The notes: generated by a model from the letters alone, not told the origin. A stretch of 64,000 nt of DNA from Cohnella zeiphila (GCF_014212055.1 NZ_JACJVO010000020.1:124001-188000); one strand, 5' to 3'; numbered from the stretch's first letter, positions 42,973 through 52,935 are shown. A program made the numbers and translations.

Positions 42973-44244
42973 GTGCAACAGATCACAGTACCGGCAATGG
43001 GCGAATCGATTACGGAAGGAACCATCGCGAGATGGGCCGTTAAAGTCGGAGACGCGGTTAAGCAAGGCGACCTGCTCCTCGAACTGGAGACCGACAAAGT
43101 AAACCTGGAAATCAGCGCCGAGCAAGACGGCGTGATCGAAGAGATTACCCGCCAGGAAGGCGATACCGTGCAAATCGGCGAAGTCGTCGGCGTTATCGGC
43201 GCCGGCAGCGGCGCGCCGGCTGCTCCGGCCCAAGCGGCTGCGGCAGCACCGGCTCCGAGCGCTCCCGCGCCGGCCGCTAGCGCTCCTGCACCGGCAGCCG
43301 CTCCGGCTCCCGCAGCGGCTCCGGCCGCTTCTTCCGCGGCGATCCCGGCGGCAACGCCGGCTGCTCGCAAGCTGGCTCGCGAGCAGGGCATCGACCTGAG
43401 CGCGACCCCGGCGCGCGACCCGCTCGGCCGCGTTTATCCGGCCGACGTTCGGGCCGCCGGCTCCGCCCCGGCCGCTTCGGCTCCGGCCGCACCGGCAGCC
43501 GCTCCGAAGGCCGCCGGCGCAGACGAATTCAACCCGGCGAAGCCCGCCGAGCGCAAGAAGATGTCGCGCCGCCGCTTGACCATCGCGAAGCGTCTGGTCG
43601 AAGCCCAGCATACGGCCGCCATGCTGACGACGTTCAACGAAGTCGACATGACCGCGATTATGGACGTCCGCAAGCGTCGCAAAGATTCGTTCAAAGAGAA
43701 GAATGAAGTGAACCTTGGCTTCATGTCCTTCTTCACCAAAGCGGTTGTCGGCGCTTTGAAGAAGTTCCCGCTGCTGAACGCCGAGATCGACGGCGAAGAC
43801 ATTATCGCCAAGAAGTTCTACGATATCGGGATCGCCGTCGCCGCTAAAGAGGGCCTCGTCGTTCCGGTCGTCCGCGATGCGGACAAGCTCGGCTTCGCCG
43901 AGATCGAGCGGTCCATCGCCGATTTGGCCGCCAAAGCGCGCTCCAACTCGCTGGGCTTGACCGATCTGCAAGGCGGCACGTTCACTATTACGAACGGCGG
44001 CACGTTCGGTTCGCTGCTGTCGACGCCGATTCTGAACGCTCCTCAAGTCGGCATTCTCGGCATGCACAAGATCCAATACCGGCCGGTTGCGATCAACAAC
44101 AATACCGAGATCGCCATTCGTCCGATGATGTACGTCGCCCTTTCCTACGACCACCGCATCGTCGACGGCGCCGAAGCCGTCCAATTCCTGGTCAAGGTCA
44201 AGGAATTGCTTGAAGACCCGGAAACGCTGCTTCTCGAAGGCTGA
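42973..44244 (+). CDS. odhB: Dihydrolipoyl succinyltransferase (E2 of 2-oxoglutarate dehydrogenase)
   Basis: A 423-residue E2 starting with GTG. One lipoyl domain with [10 protein letters not shown] (lipoyl-Lys), an unusually long Ala/Pro linker (about residues 80-125), a peripheral-subunit-binding domain ([19 protein letters not shown]...) and a second Ala/Pro linker, then the catalytic domain with the [12 protein letters not shown] active site near the C-terminus. It forms the core of the complex; E3 is encoded elsewhere. A strong terminator follows. Confidence 0.97.
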   Translation: MQQITVPAMGESITEGTIARWAVKVGDAVKQGDLLLELETDKVNLEISAEQDGVIEEITRQEGDTVQIGEVVGVIGAGSGAPAAPAQAAAAAPAPSAPAPAASAPAPAAAPAPAAAPAASSAAIPAATPAARKLAREQGIDLSATPARDPLGRVYPADVRAAGSAPAASAPAAPAAAPKAAGADEFNPAKPAERKKMSRRRLTIAKRLVEAQHTAAMLTTFNEVDMTAIMDVRKRRKDSFKEKNEVNLGFMSFFTKAVVGALKKFPLLNAEIDGEDIIAKKFYDIGIAVAAKEGLVVPVVRDADKLGFAEIERSIADLAAKARSNSLGLTDLQGGTFTITNGGTFGSLLSTPILNAPQVGILGMHKIQYRPVAINNNTEIAIRPMMYVALSYDHRIVDGAEAVQFLVKVKELLEDPETLLLEG

Positions 44245-44265
44245 TCCGGCGCATAACTTCTAAAC

Positions 44266-44305
44266 AAGCCGCGCTGCAGGTCCTTGGACCGAGCGCGGCT
44301 TTTTT
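44266..44305 (+). terminator. Terminator of odhAB
   Basis: AAGCCGCGCT (44266-44275) pairs with AGCGCGGCTT (44292-44301), then a T-run to 44305. Confidence 0.88.
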
Positions 44306-44335
44306 CGTGTGTGTATCGGACCCGGCTTCGCCTGC

Positions 44336-44689
44336 TTCGAAATCCCGTTTGCTCAGGAATCGAGGCTTATATCCCTCTTTTTTGCCTTGCATTCGAAATC
44401 CCCTTCGCTCAGGAAAGTGAAGTTTACTTTCCGGCGTGGGTGCAAAGGCCGTTGGAAGGTTCCTGTCCGCGCTCCCGGTCCGCGGGTCTCGATATCCAGG
44501 ACGGTTGGCAAAACAGCTCCAGGAAATCCGTATCCGAGGAAGCTGAGCAATGATGCCCCTGAGCGAAGGAAATTTCGAAGATAAGGAACGGAGAAGAGAT
44601 CCTGGTCCTCGTCCTGAGCGAAGGGGATTTCGAAGATAAGGAACGGAGAAGAGATCCATGGTCCTCGTCCTGAGCGAAGGGGATTTCGA
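44336..44689. repeat. Five copies of a 22-bp element, three within a 55-bp tandem repeat
   Basis: The core CGAAATCCCCTTCGCTCAGG appears in direct orientation at 44336-44359 (variant) and 44392-44415, and inverted at 44558-44579 (variant), 44613-44634 and 44669-44689. The inverted copies head a tandem repeat of 55-56 bp (44558-44612, 44613-44668, then partial). A sixth, diverged copy lies at 59399-59421. The 593-bp gap 44245-44837 holds these and no convincing gene. It resembles dispersed REP-like sequence. Confidence 0.8.
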
Positions 44690-44837
44690 TGTTAAGCAGA
44701 AAAAGAAGATTTTGAGGAAAGAAAAAAAAGGGGGGAGCAAGAAGGCGAGAGCGAGCGGGAATGAAGCGGGAGGGAAAGCCCCACGCAACCTACAGTGACG
44801 GTTGATTGGTATGAAGCTTTCCCTCTAACGGAGTCCC

Positions 44838-45914
44838 TTAGTCCAAGCTGGCAAACTGGACGCAGACCGGCTTGGAACCATGCCATTCGCTTCCGGTCGG
44901 TTGAAGCTTGCCGGTATTCGCGTCGCGGGAGAAGGTGACGACGTTGTCGGAGTCGCGGTTGGCGACCAGCACGAAGCGTCCGTCCGGCGACAGGGCAAAG
45001 TTGCGCGGGTGGCCGCCTAACGTTGAGGCATGCTCAACGAGCGTCAGGCTGCCGTTCGCGAAGTCGACGGCGTAAACCGCCAGGCTGTCGTGGCCGCGGT
45101 TGGAGCCGTACACGAACTTGCCGTCCGGGGACAGGTGGATGTCCGCGCAGGCGTTGTCTCCGGCGTAGCCTTCCGGCAGCGTCGAGACGGTCTGGATCAC
45201 GTCGAGCCTGCCGGCTTCCAAGTCGTAAGCGTAGACGGTTATCGTGCTGTTCAGCTCGTTAATGCCATAACCGTAGGGCAGAGACGGATGGAACGCGAAA
45301 TGGCGCGGTCCGGATCCGGGCGCTATGCTTGTCTCCCCATGGGGAAGGAGCTTTTGGCCCGGAACGTCAAGCTTGTACACGATCAGCTTGTCGAGCCCCA
45401 GATCGGAAGCGATCGCGTACCGGTTGGCCGGATCGACGGTTACCGAATGGGCGCGAGCTTGGCTTTGGACGGGCAAAACGCTGGCGCCTTCGTGCCGGTG
45501 AAGATCGGAGAGCGGACCGATGCGTCCGTCTTCCAGCAAAGGAGACAAGCCGACAAGGCCGCCGTGGTAGCTGGAGACCATGACGCATTGGCGGGAATGG
45601 TCCAGCGAAATGTGGCAGGTCGGGGCCGAGACCGTTATCTCGTCGTTCAGACGCTCCAGGGCTCCGGAATCCGGATCGAACCGAAAAGCGGCAGCAGCGC
45701 CGACGCGCCGTCCCTCGCCGTTTTCCTTTTCGAATATCGCATATATTCGGCTTGCCGTCTCGTCCATGGCGAGGAAAGTCGGATTTTTCAATCCATCCGC
45801 CTGGTCGAGTTGTTGCAGCGTCCCCTCTTTTTCGTCGAATGCGCAGGCATATAGGCCGGGCCCGTTTTCTTCCGCATAGGAACCTATAAATACGAACTGT
45901 TTTCCTTCCGCCAT
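44838..45914 (-). CDS. Lactonase family protein (6-phosphogluconolactonase-like seven-blade propeller)
   Basis: About 358 residues from ATG 45914, with GGAGGTG 8 bp upstream. MAEGKQFVFIGSYAEENGPG opens the first blade; SSYHGGLVGLSPL, HSVTVDPANRYAIASDLGLDKL, GPRHFAFHPSLPYGYGINELN, IHLSPDGKFVYGSNRGHDSL and HPRNFALSPDGRFVLVANRDSDNV are the repeated beta-propeller blades of the Pgl/CMLE family. The likely reaction is hydrolysis of 6-phosphogluconolactone, but related proteins have other lactones or none as substrates. Single gene on the minus strand. Confidence 0.88.
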   Translation of the reverse strand: MAEGKQFVFIGSYAEENGPGLYACAFDEKEGTLQQLDQADGLKNPTFLAMDETASRIYAIFEKENGEGRRVGAAAAFRFDPDSGALERLNDEITVSAPTCHISLDHSRQCVMVSSYHGGLVGLSPLLEDGRIGPLSDLHRHEGASVLPVQSQARAHSVTVDPANRYAIASDLGLDKLIVYKLDVPGQKLLPHGETSIAPGSGPRHFAFHPSLPYGYGINELNSTITVYAYDLEAGRLDVIQTVSTLPEGYAGDNACADIHLSPDGKFVYGSNRGHDSLAVYAVDFANGSLTLVEHASTLGGHPRNFALSPDGRFVLVANRDSDNVVTFSRDANTGKLQPTGSEWHGSKPVCVQFASLD

Positions 45915-46087
45915 CTCGGGCGCACCTCCATCCTTCTTTTTCACTTCATCAGCATAGCTGAAATAGCGCGTTTTTTCAAAGATGAGCAAGAGCTCGCTTA
46001 GAGAATTTCGGAGCTGGAGAAAAATTGACAATCAACCAAAACCGTTTGGCATTGCCGGCAGTCTAATCTTGCAGAAGGAGGAGGAGC

Positions 46088-46615
46088 ATGTCGACGGAAG
46101 AAAGGGTGGCGGCCGCATTGAAGGGCGACGACGATTCGTTCGCCGAGTTGATACGCGCCGACGACAGGCGGTTGTATCGGATCGCTTATGCGTATCTGAG
46201 GAACGAGTCCGATGCGCTGGAAGCGATCCAGGAAGCGACCTGCCGGGCTTACGTCCAACTGCGGAAGCTGAGAGAGCCGCGTTTTTTTCATACCTGGTTC
46301 ATTCGGATTCTGATCCGCTGCTGCATCGACGAGCAGAAGCGGAAGAAGCGGACGGTTCCTCTATCCGATCTGCCCGAGCCGCTCGCCCGGGATTTGCGCC
46401 TGGAGGAGAAGCTGCAGCTGGATATGGGGATCGCCGGACTGAAGCCGAATTACCGGCATATTATCGTTCTGAAATATTATGAGGACATGACGCTGACCGA
46501 TATCGCCAAGCTGCTCAAGAAGCCGGAAGGAACGGTCAAAACGTGGCTGAACAAAGCGCTGAAAGAGCTGCGCCTGATCTGCGGAACGGAAGGAGGCGGG
46601 AGTCGCTATGCATGA
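46088..46615 (+). CDS. ECF-type RNA polymerase sigma factor
   Basis: A 175-residue sigma-70 family factor with only regions 2 and 4. Region 2: LYRIAYAYLRNESDALEAIQE; region 4: LPELYRHII-like NYRHIIVLKYYEDMTLTDIAKLL and KPEGTVKTWLNKALKELR. AAGGAGGAGG precedes the ATG. It overlaps the following DUF4179 gene by 8 bp, the classic sigma/anti-sigma arrangement. Confidence 0.93.
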   Translation: MSTEERVAAALKGDDDSFAELIRADDRRLYRIAYAYLRNESDALEAIQEATCRAYVQLRKLREPRFFHTWFIRILIRCCIDEQKRKKRTVPLSDLPEPLARDLRLEEKLQLDMGIAGLKPNYRHIIVLKYYEDMTLTDIAKLLKKPEGTVKTWLNKALKELRLICGTEGGGSRYA

Positions 46616-48020
46616 TCGGAACGAAGCGGAGGCCGCATTGGAAGCCCGGATCGGCGAAGCGGTCGCGGAAGGGATCCGGAAGGGGCGACAGGCGGCGAGG
46701 GAGAATCGCAAGGCAAGGCGCATTCGGTATTCGGCGCTGGCCGGCGCGTGCGTGCTGCTGGCGGCTTGCTTGTTCTCCATTCGCATCTCGCCGGCGTTCG
46801 CGTCGATGCTTCGCGAAATCCCTGGCCTCGAGAAGTTCGTGGATTTGATCGGGAGCGGCGATCGGGGCCTTCTGGAGGCGGTCGATAACGATTTTGTGCA
46901 GCCGGTCGGCCTCTCCGACGAGCATGACGGACGAAGCTTGACGGTCCAAGGATTTATCGTGGACGAAATGCGGATGGTCATTTTCTATGAAATAAGCGGC
47001 GATCAAGACGACGGTTCTCTTCGCATTGAGTCCCCGTCGCTGGAAGACGAGAATGGGAACGACATTAAGGCAATGTACAGTTACGGAAATTACTACGGGG
47101 ATCAAGAGAAAGCCGTGAAGGAGCATGGCCGGTATGTCGTCCGCGGAACGGTGGACGTCTGGCTTCAGGACGGCTTAAATTGGCCGGATGAAGCGACGCT
47201 CATCGTGCATTCCGGCCGGGCCGACCGGGAAGGGGAGACGAAATCGATGCCCGAACCGCCGAACGCCGCGGTTGGCGATGAGGATCCGACGATCGCGGTT
47301 CCCGATGACGGAGTGCCGGAATACCGGGTTCGTTTTCCTATCGACAAAACCAGGTTCGCCGACATGAAGCGGGAGTACCCGATCGCACGGACTCTCGACG
47401 TAGAAGGCCAGAAAATCACGTTCGACCGAGCCGTCGTTACGCCTCTCCGCATCGCCCTGTATCTCGATTTTGCGGCGGATAACGCTATGCAAGTGTTTGA
47501 TCCCGGGGATATTCGAATCGTCGACGACAAAGGGAACGAATGGTATTCCAAAGGCGGCTGGAGCCCGGCCGACCAGTCCATTCTTTACTTCGAGAGCAAC
47601 TACTTCCGGCAGCCGAAGGAGCTCTACGTGGAAGGCTCCTGGTTCCGCGCGTTGGATAAATCGAAGATGAGTATCGTCGTCGATACGGAGAAGGAGCAGA
47701 TTCTGAAGGCGCCGGACGACAAGCTTACTTTGACCGCGGTGAACCGAACCGGCAGCTACACGAAGCTGACTTTCAAGCTCACAGGATTTTCCGAAGACGA
47801 CAGGATGGGGTATTCCCTGGTGCAAAGTCAATTTACGGACGCTTCGGGAAAAAGCTACGACGTAGCCGCTCTTCCCTCCGGAGTTACATTCGAACCTGGA
47901 GAGCACAAGCAATATTCCTATTTTTCTTTGAACAACAACGGGTACAAACAGCCGCTGACGTTTCAAATTATCAATTACCCCAATTACATTCGCGAGCCTT
48001 ACCGCGTCCGAATCTATTAG
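46608..48020 (+). CDS. DUF4179 domain membrane protein, probable anti-sigma factor
   Basis: A 470-residue protein: about 40 cytoplasmic residues (sigma-binding in such proteins), one membrane segment (about residues 42-62), then an extracytoplasmic DUF4179 domain (EIPGLEKFVDLIGSGDRGLLEA, VTVQGFIVDEMRMVIFYEI) and a C-terminal beta-rich domain. It starts inside the sigma gene, so translation is coupled. It probably keeps the sigma factor inactive until an envelope signal is sensed. Confidence 0.85.
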   Translation: MHDRNEAEAALEARIGEAVAEGIRKGRQAARENRKARRIRYSALAGACVLLAACLFSIRISPAFASMLREIPGLEKFVDLIGSGDRGLLEAVDNDFVQPVGLSDEHDGRSLTVQGFIVDEMRMVIFYEISGDQDDGSLRIESPSLEDENGNDIKAMYSYGNYYGDQEKAVKEHGRYVVRGTVDVWLQDGLNWPDEATLIVHSGRADREGETKSMPEPPNAAVGDEDPTIAVPDDGVPEYRVRFPIDKTRFADMKREYPIARTLDVEGQKITFDRAVVTPLRIALYLDFAADNAMQVFDPGDIRIVDDKGNEWYSKGGWSPADQSILYFESNYFRQPKELYVEGSWFRALDKSKMSIVVDTEKEQILKAPDDKLTLTAVNRTGSYTKLTFKLTGFSEDDRMGYSLVQSQFTDASGKSYDVAALPSGVTFEPGEHKQYSYFSLNNNGYKQPLTFQIINYPNYIREPYRVRIY

Positions 48021-48044
48021 AGGACGGCGAGGCAGCCGAACAGG

Positions 48045-48089
48045 CCTTCGAGTTCCAGAGGTTCCCCTTCTGGCTCGAGGGTCTTTTTT
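48045..48089 (+). terminator. Terminator of the sigma/anti-sigma operon
   Basis: An imperfect stem with GAG..CCAGA and TCTGG..CTC arms, then GTCTTTTTTC. Confidence 0.65.
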
Positions 48090-48211
48090 CATAAGAAACG
48101 TGTCGAAATTTCCATATCTGGCCTGGGACAAAAGGAGGAAAACACGGGACGGATGTCTAATAGTCTGATGTCCATAGTAGCAGGCTCAAGTGAAAATGGG
48201 GGAGAAAACGA

Positions 48212-50191
48212 ATGAACAGTCGTAAGCGAGGGGTTTCGCTGCGGTACCAGATCGTCGTTCTGATGATCGTCCTGCTGCTGCTTCCGCTCGGGGCCTTAGG
48301 GTGGAACTATTATCAAACGATGAGCTCGGACCTGAAAGGGATCGAACGCTCTCACGCCATGGACGTGAGCGAATCGGCGGGGAAACTGCTCGACCAGTTG
48401 GGCGAGCAGCTGTCCGGCAGCGTCATTACGAACGCGAACTGGGAGGATGCGCGAGCCGCCATGGAGAAGAAGGACGTCGCATGGCTCAAGGAGAACATGG
48501 ACGTCTCGGTCGGCATTATTCCGCATGTCGATTTTATGGCCGATCTGGCCTTGGACGGGACGGTCATCAGCCAGAAGGGCGACGTCAAGGAATTCACCGG
48601 CAAGCTGGATAACGCGGAGCTTCTCTCCAAGGTGAAGGAGAAAAGCGATATTTACGGAATGGTCGAAACGTCCAAAGGGCTGGCGATCGTCGCGATGTCC
48701 ATGGTGACCGACGAAGAGCGGACGAAGCCGCCGGCGGGCATTCTCCTGTTCGGACGCCTGCTGGATAGTGAAGCCCTGGCCGGCATCGGAGGGCTTTTGA
48801 ACGGGGAGATGGCGCTGCGCTCCGTGGACGGCCAATTCCTGTCGACCGATCCGAAGCTGTTGACGGAAGCCGAAATGCCGGCCGCATCGGAAAAGCCGGT
48901 TTTCCGCTCCGCGAACCGGAACGGCACCCGCTACAGCGAGGTGGTCTCGCGGCAGCCGGGCATCGCGGGGCAGCCGGTGGCCGACGTCTGGACCGTTCTG
49001 CCCGCGGAAGCGAGCGCCGCCGTGAGCAAGGAGATCGGCAGGCTCAGCCTGGAGGCGGGCATTCTGGCCTGCGCGCTCATCGCGCTCATTGCGCTGGTGC
49101 TGCACCGCCGGATCGTTCTTCCGCTCAGCCGCTTCGACCGGTTCCTCCGTTCGGTGACCGACGGGAACCTGCAGGGGGATCTGGCCGGCAAGGACAGCCG
49201 GCGGAGCGACGAGATCGGATCCATCGCGTTCGCGCTCGGGGAGATGGTCCGGCACTTGAAGGCGATCATCTCCGGCGTCCGCGAGACGGCGGCGGTCGCT
49301 TCGGCTTCCGCGGCGGCGCTGTCGGAGGAAGCCGACCGCGCGGCCGAGGGGGCGCACCGCATCTCGGAGTCGATGCAGGAAGTCGCGGCGGGAGCGGAAT
49401 CGCAGAAGGAGGGAATGAACCGCGGGGCGGAAGTGACCCGCGGCATCCTGGACGGGATTCTGACGATCGGGGAGCGCACCGCTTCGGTCGCTGCCGCGGC
49501 GCAGCAATCGAATCGCCAGGCCGAGCAAGGGAACGGGACCGTCCGCGGAGCGATCGGACAGATGGAGAAAATCGCCGGCACGGTCGAGACCTCGGTGCGG
49601 GAGACGCACGCGCTGGTCGAGCAGTCCGCCGCCATCGGCAAGATGGCCGAGGCGATCTCGCAGATCGCGTCGCGGACGAACATTCTCGCCCTGAACGCGA
49701 ATATCGAAGCCAGCCGAGCGGGCGAGCAAGGCAAAGGTTTCGCCGTCGTCGCCGGCGAGATTCGCAAGCTGGCGCAGCAGTCCGACGAGACGGCGGCGGA
49801 CATCGCCGCAATGGCGGAGCGGATCGCGGGCAGCATCGGGCATGTCGCGAGCCGCATTGACGAAGGCGACCGCGAAGTGCGGGAGGGCATGCAGCTGGTT
49901 CAGGAGGCCGGACGGGCCTTCGAGGACATCTCTTCCGGCATTGCGGGCATGGAGGAGGAGCTGCGGGAGATGGCGTCCGAAAGCCGGGAGATCGGCGTCC
50001 GGTCCGAGGAATTGGCCGCGCTCGTCGAGCAGACCGAAGCGATCTCCGAGTCGAGCGCGGAACGGTCCACGGACGTCGCCGGGATCGCCGATTCGCAGAT
50101 GGGCGCGGTACGGCGCGTGGCCGATGCCATGGCGGAGCTGGCGAAGCGGATTCGGGATCTGGAAACGGCGGTCAAACGATTCCGGGAGTAA
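48212..50191 (+). CDS. Methyl-accepting chemotaxis protein with CHASE4-like sensor
   Basis: A 659-residue chemoreceptor. TM1 (residues 13-32) precedes an extracellular sensor of about 250 residues with the CHASE4-type [13 protein letters not shown] (from about residue 70); TM2 is near residue 285, then HAMP ([16 protein letters not shown]...) and the signalling domain with tip sequence [20 protein letters not shown] near residue 480. GGGGGAG precedes the ATG. Ligand unknown. CheX is encoded 11 kb away in this window. Confidence 0.93.
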   Translation: MNSRKRGVSLRYQIVVLMIVLLLLPLGALGWNYYQTMSSDLKGIERSHAMDVSESAGKLLDQLGEQLSGSVITNANWEDARAAMEKKDVAWLKENMDVSVGIIPHVDFMADLALDGTVISQKGDVKEFTGKLDNAELLSKVKEKSDIYGMVETSKGLAIVAMSMVTDEERTKPPAGILLFGRLLDSEALAGIGGLLNGEMALRSVDGQFLSTDPKLLTEAEMPAASEKPVFRSANRNGTRYSEVVSRQPGIAGQPVADVWTVLPAEASAAVSKEIGRLSLEAGILACALIALIALVLHRRIVLPLSRFDRFLRSVTDGNLQGDLAGKDSRRSDEIGSIAFALGEMVRHLKAIISGVRETAAVASASAAALSEEADRAAEGAHRISESMQEVAAGAESQKEGMNRGAEVTRGILDGILTIGERTASVAAAAQQSNRQAEQGNGTVRGAIGQMEKIAGTVETSVRETHALVEQSAAIGKMAEAISQIASRTNILALNANIEASRAGEQGKGFAVVAGEIRKLAQQSDETAADIAAMAERIAGSIGHVASRIDEGDREVREGMQLVQEAGRAFEDISSGIAGMEEELREMASESREIGVRSEELAALVEQTEAISESSAERSTDVAGIADSQMGAVRRVADAMAELAKRIRDLETAVKRFRE

Positions 50192-50340
50192 AGGGACCTT
50201 CAAGGGATAGAAGAGCGTTCCGGGTCCTGAGAGCATCCTGGCCCGAAGTCGGGGCCGTTCCCATCCTCCGGCCGCTGACGGCAAGAGACCGCGATTGTTA
50301 CAATGATCTCAAGATCAGCGTAAACGGAGGATACCGCAGC

Positions 50341-51180
50341 ATGAAAAAAACGAGCGCATATAGCGCCTGGAAAATGATGATAGCCGGTTTGCCCAGAGGG
50401 ATCGCGATGTTCGTTGTCGCCGTCGTAGGAGTTTGCTTGGGGGTCCCTCTTCTGATCGTCGGGGTTGGGATTCCGATTTTGGCGGGCACGATGTCCTGGT
50501 GCGAGAAGCGGATGGCGGAAGATTCCCGCCGCTGGGGCACATGGGGACGCGGCGCGCAACGGACGCAAGGAGCACAGCGAGAGCAGCAGCAGGGCCATCG
50601 GCCGACGACCGCGCAGCGAGCCCGGGAGCTGCTGAGCGCGCTTGACGGCGAAGAAGCTTTCGCCGGCGATGAAGCGCTCGGCGGCCAGGTTGCCATCGGC
50701 AGCCCGCAGCATGAAGCCGGCTCGCCCTGGAGACAATGGCTGAGAACGTTGGCCCAACCGCGCGGCTACTTTGCGGTTTTCTACAATATCGCCCAGTTCC
50801 CGCTCAGCATCGCCTTGTTCTGTCTGTCCGTCGTGCTTCCGGCCGTCGTCTTCGGCTTGATGCTCGCGCCGGCGGCGTACAAAGTATCGTCTTACCTGTA
50901 CGGCTATGAGCTGTTCCAGGACGACGTCGTGTTCAACCTGCTTCTTCCGCCGTTGTCTCCGTTTCAGCGTTCGCTCGTCGTGGCGGGAATCGGCCTGCTG
51001 CTGTTCCTGTTCCTCTCGGCGATGCTGCGTGCGTGCGGGCGGTTGTACGAAGGTTGGACGATCTTTTTCGGCGGCGGCGGCTCAAGGGCCGCGGCGACGG
51101 AACAATCGGCTCCGGGAACGGCCGGCATGCTGCCGTCGCGCGAATTCGAGCCGGAGCAGACGATGGCGCCGCTTCATTGA
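50341..51180 (+). CDS. Sensor domain-containing membrane protein
   Basis: A 279-residue protein with two pairs of membrane segments (about 20-50 and 150-180, then 215-240) separated by a hydrophilic low-complexity loop of about 80 residues (Arg/Gln/Gly-rich). RGYFAVFYNIAQFPLSIALF and the paired hydrophobic hairpins resemble the 'putative sensor' domain found at the N-terminus of actinobacterial and Firmicute kinases, here without a kinase. A TTACAAT -10 lies about 45 bp upstream. Role unknown. Confidence 0.72.
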   Translation: MKKTSAYSAWKMMIAGLPRGIAMFVVAVVGVCLGVPLLIVGVGIPILAGTMSWCEKRMAEDSRRWGTWGRGAQRTQGAQREQQQGHRPTTAQRARELLSALDGEEAFAGDEALGGQVAIGSPQHEAGSPWRQWLRTLAQPRGYFAVFYNIAQFPLSIALFCLSVVLPAVVFGLMLAPAAYKVSSYLYGYELFQDDVVFNLLLPPLSPFQRSLVVAGIGLLLFLFLSAMLRACGRLYEGWTIFFGGGGSRAAATEQSAPGTAGMLPSREFEPEQTMAPLH

Positions 51181-51210
51181 CGCGGCAGTAAAGAATCTTA
51201 GCGAACAACA

Positions 51211-51249
51211 AAGGAGCCCGGAAGCATTAGCTTCCGGGCTCCTTCTTTC
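51211..51249. terminator. Bidirectional terminator between sensor and HxlR genes
   Basis: AAGGAGCCCGGAAGC (51211-51225) pairs perfectly with GCTTCCGGGCTCCTT (51230-51244); loop ATTA. T-run CTTTC on the plus strand; the minus strand has TTGTTG. Confidence 0.8.
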
Positions 51250-51285
51250 AAGTGCCGAGGCAAAATGCTCCCAGCCCGCCATCGA

Positions 51286-51594
51286 TTACATCCACTTCTC
51301 TCCCCAGTTCTGGATCGAATTCGTCACATCCTCCAGAGCGTGGCCTTTCTCGGTCAATTCATATTCAATGCGCACGGGCATCTCGGGATAAACGGTTCGT
51401 TTGACGACGCCGAACGATTCCAGCTCTTTCATTCGGTCCGTCAGCATCTTGTCGCTCATATCGGGGATTTGCTCCTTGATGTCTTTGAACCGTTTGGGAC
51501 CTCCCATCAACACCCGGATAATGAGTCCCGTCCACTTCTTTCCGAGCAATTCGGCGGCAGCTTCATACTTGGGGCACATCTTGGTATAGTCCAT
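51286..51594 (-). CDS. HxlR-family transcriptional regulator
   Basis: A 102-residue winged-helix regulator from ATG 51594 (AAAGGGGG 8 bp upstream). CPKYEAAAELLGKKWTGLIIRVL carries the conserved N-terminal Cys of the thiol-sensing HxlR/YodB group, and FKDIKEQIPDMSDKMLTDRMKELE is the recognition region. Such proteins often sense quinones, aldehydes or thiol stress. Two direct CAAAAGTAAG repeats flank its promoter, likely autoregulatory sites. The CDF exporter gene is upstream on the same strand but separated by this promoter. Confidence 0.9.
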   Translation of the reverse strand: MDYTKMCPKYEAAAELLGKKWTGLIIRVLMGGPKRFKDIKEQIPDMSDKMLTDRMKELESFGVVKRTVYPEMPVRIEYELTEKGHALEDVTNSIQNWGEKWM

Positions 51595-51638
51595 CCGGCT
51601 CACCCCCTTTCTATCATCATGATAACATATGGCATGAG

Positions 51639-51700
51639 CAAAAGTAAGAAACGGCGAACAATTTTTATATAACTATACAAAAGTAAGTGTGAATTGTCAA
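51639..51700 (-). promoter_or_regulatory. HxlR promoter with direct-repeat operator
   Basis: On the minus strand TTGACA (51700-51695), 17-bp spacer, TATAGT (51677-51672). CAAAAGTAAG (plus-strand reading) occurs at 51678-51687, abutting the -10 within the spacer, and again at 51639-51648, just inside the transcript. Two 10-bp identical copies 39 bp apart at an HxlR gene suggest autorepression. Confidence 0.6.
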
Positions 51701-51716
51701 TGGCACGGAAACCGGC

Positions 51717-52709
51717 TCAGACCGAAGGCTCCGGATTCGCTTCCGCGGCATGCTGCAGCTCTTCTTTGTGGCGCAAAAACTCGCGGCCGTATTCGCCGTG
51801 CGGATGAATGGACGCATGCTCCATCTGGATCGTCGAGTGGGTGATGCCGTATTTCTGCTCCAGCACCTCGTTCACGGCCAGAATGATGCAGAACGGTTGA
51901 ATGTCCTCGCGCACGAACATGTGGGCGGTAAGGGAATAGTGGTCGGTCGAGACGGCCCACAGGTGCATCTCGTGCACGTCCTCGACGCCTTCCACCTGGC
52001 GCAGGTCGGCGCGGATATCGTCCAGCTTGAATTTCTCCGGCACCGATTCCATCAGAATCAGCACGGATTCGCGAAGAATGCGCGCGCCGCCGATAAAGAT
52101 GATGACCCCGATCACCATGCTGATAAGCGGGTCGAAAAACATCAGGCCGGTGTAATAAATGACGATCGCCGATACGATGACGCCGGCCGAGCTCATCAGG
52201 TCGCCGATAAAGTGCCAGAGCGCGCTCTGCACGTTCAGGTTCTCTTCTTCGTGGTGGCTGCGGCTGAGCACGATCGTCAGCACCAGGTTGACGATGAAGC
52301 CGATCGACGCGATGACGAGCATAAGGCCGAACTTGATGTCGACCGGATGGATAAACCGGGCGATCCCTTCGATGAAAATGCCGACCGAAATGACGCACAG
52401 CGCCAGTCCGTTCAGCAGCGAAGCGATAATCTCGAAGCGCAAGTAACCGAACGTGTACTTGGCGTTGGGAGGACGGGTCGCCAGATAGATCGCCGTCATC
52501 GACAGGCCGAGCGCGATGACGTCCGAGATCATGTGGGCGGAGTCGGACAGCAACGCCAGCGAGTGAGACAGAAGGCCCCCGATCACTTCGACGACCGTAA
52601 AAAACAATGTCAAAATAAGCGTAATCCACAGGGCTCGTTTGGATGAGGATTGTTCCTTCACATGGCGAAGGTGGTGGAAATCGTACGCGGGTTTCGCGCG
52701 GTCGTTCAA
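51717..52709 (-). CDS. Cation diffusion facilitator (CzcD-like zinc exporter)
   Basis: A 330-residue CDF transporter: six membrane segments with metal sites SDSAHMISD in TM2 and HFIGDLMSSAG in TM5, and a C-terminal cytosolic domain with HMHLWAVS-like EMHLWAVSTDHYSLTAH and HSTIQMEH. It exchanges zinc, and possibly cobalt or cadmium, for H+. The N-terminal DFHHLRH is weakly His-rich. Single gene; the TATGAT region upstream at about 52750 may be its -10. Confidence 0.92.
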   Translation of the reverse strand: MNDRAKPAYDFHHLRHVKEQSSSKRALWITLILTLFFTVVEVIGGLLSHSLALLSDSAHMISDVIALGLSMTAIYLATRPPNAKYTFGYLRFEIIASLLNGLALCVISVGIFIEGIARFIHPVDIKFGLMLVIASIGFIVNLVLTIVLSRSHHEEENLNVQSALWHFIGDLMSSAGVIVSAIVIYYTGLMFFDPLISMVIGVIIFIGGARILRESVLILMESVPEKFKLDDIRADLRQVEGVEDVHEMHLWAVSTDHYSLTAHMFVREDIQPFCIILAVNEVLEQKYGITHSTIQMEHASIHPHGEYGREFLRHKEELQHAAEANPEPSV

Positions 52710-52889
52710 AGAAGCTCACTCCTTGTCGGCAATTGCGGTTTGAATCTTATCATATCACGGCATGCTCCGCTATTGGGAGCGGAATCCGTCTGGGACGCGC
52801 TTTTTGTCATACAATTGAAATATGGATGTCACGCCGCTGTCGCACGTCCCGGTTACAATGATAAACAAGACCCCCTTTTCATATTTGGA

Positions 52890-52923
52890 AGGACCCTTCG
52901 GCGGTGAAGGGTCCTCTTTTTTT
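52890..52923 (+). terminator. Orphan plus-strand terminator
   Basis: AGGACCCTTC (52890-52899) pairs with GAAGGGTCCT (52906-52915), then C and seven T. No plus-strand gene lies upstream in the preceding 1.6 kb, so it may end a small RNA starting between 52710 and 52890. Confidence 0.6.
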
Positions 52924-52935
52924 GGGGGCGGACGC

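Noticed and set aside
44558..44689. Tandem repeats considered as a CRISPR array
   Set aside because: Only two and a half units; the whole 55-bp unit is repeated with no unique spacers, and no cas genes are present.
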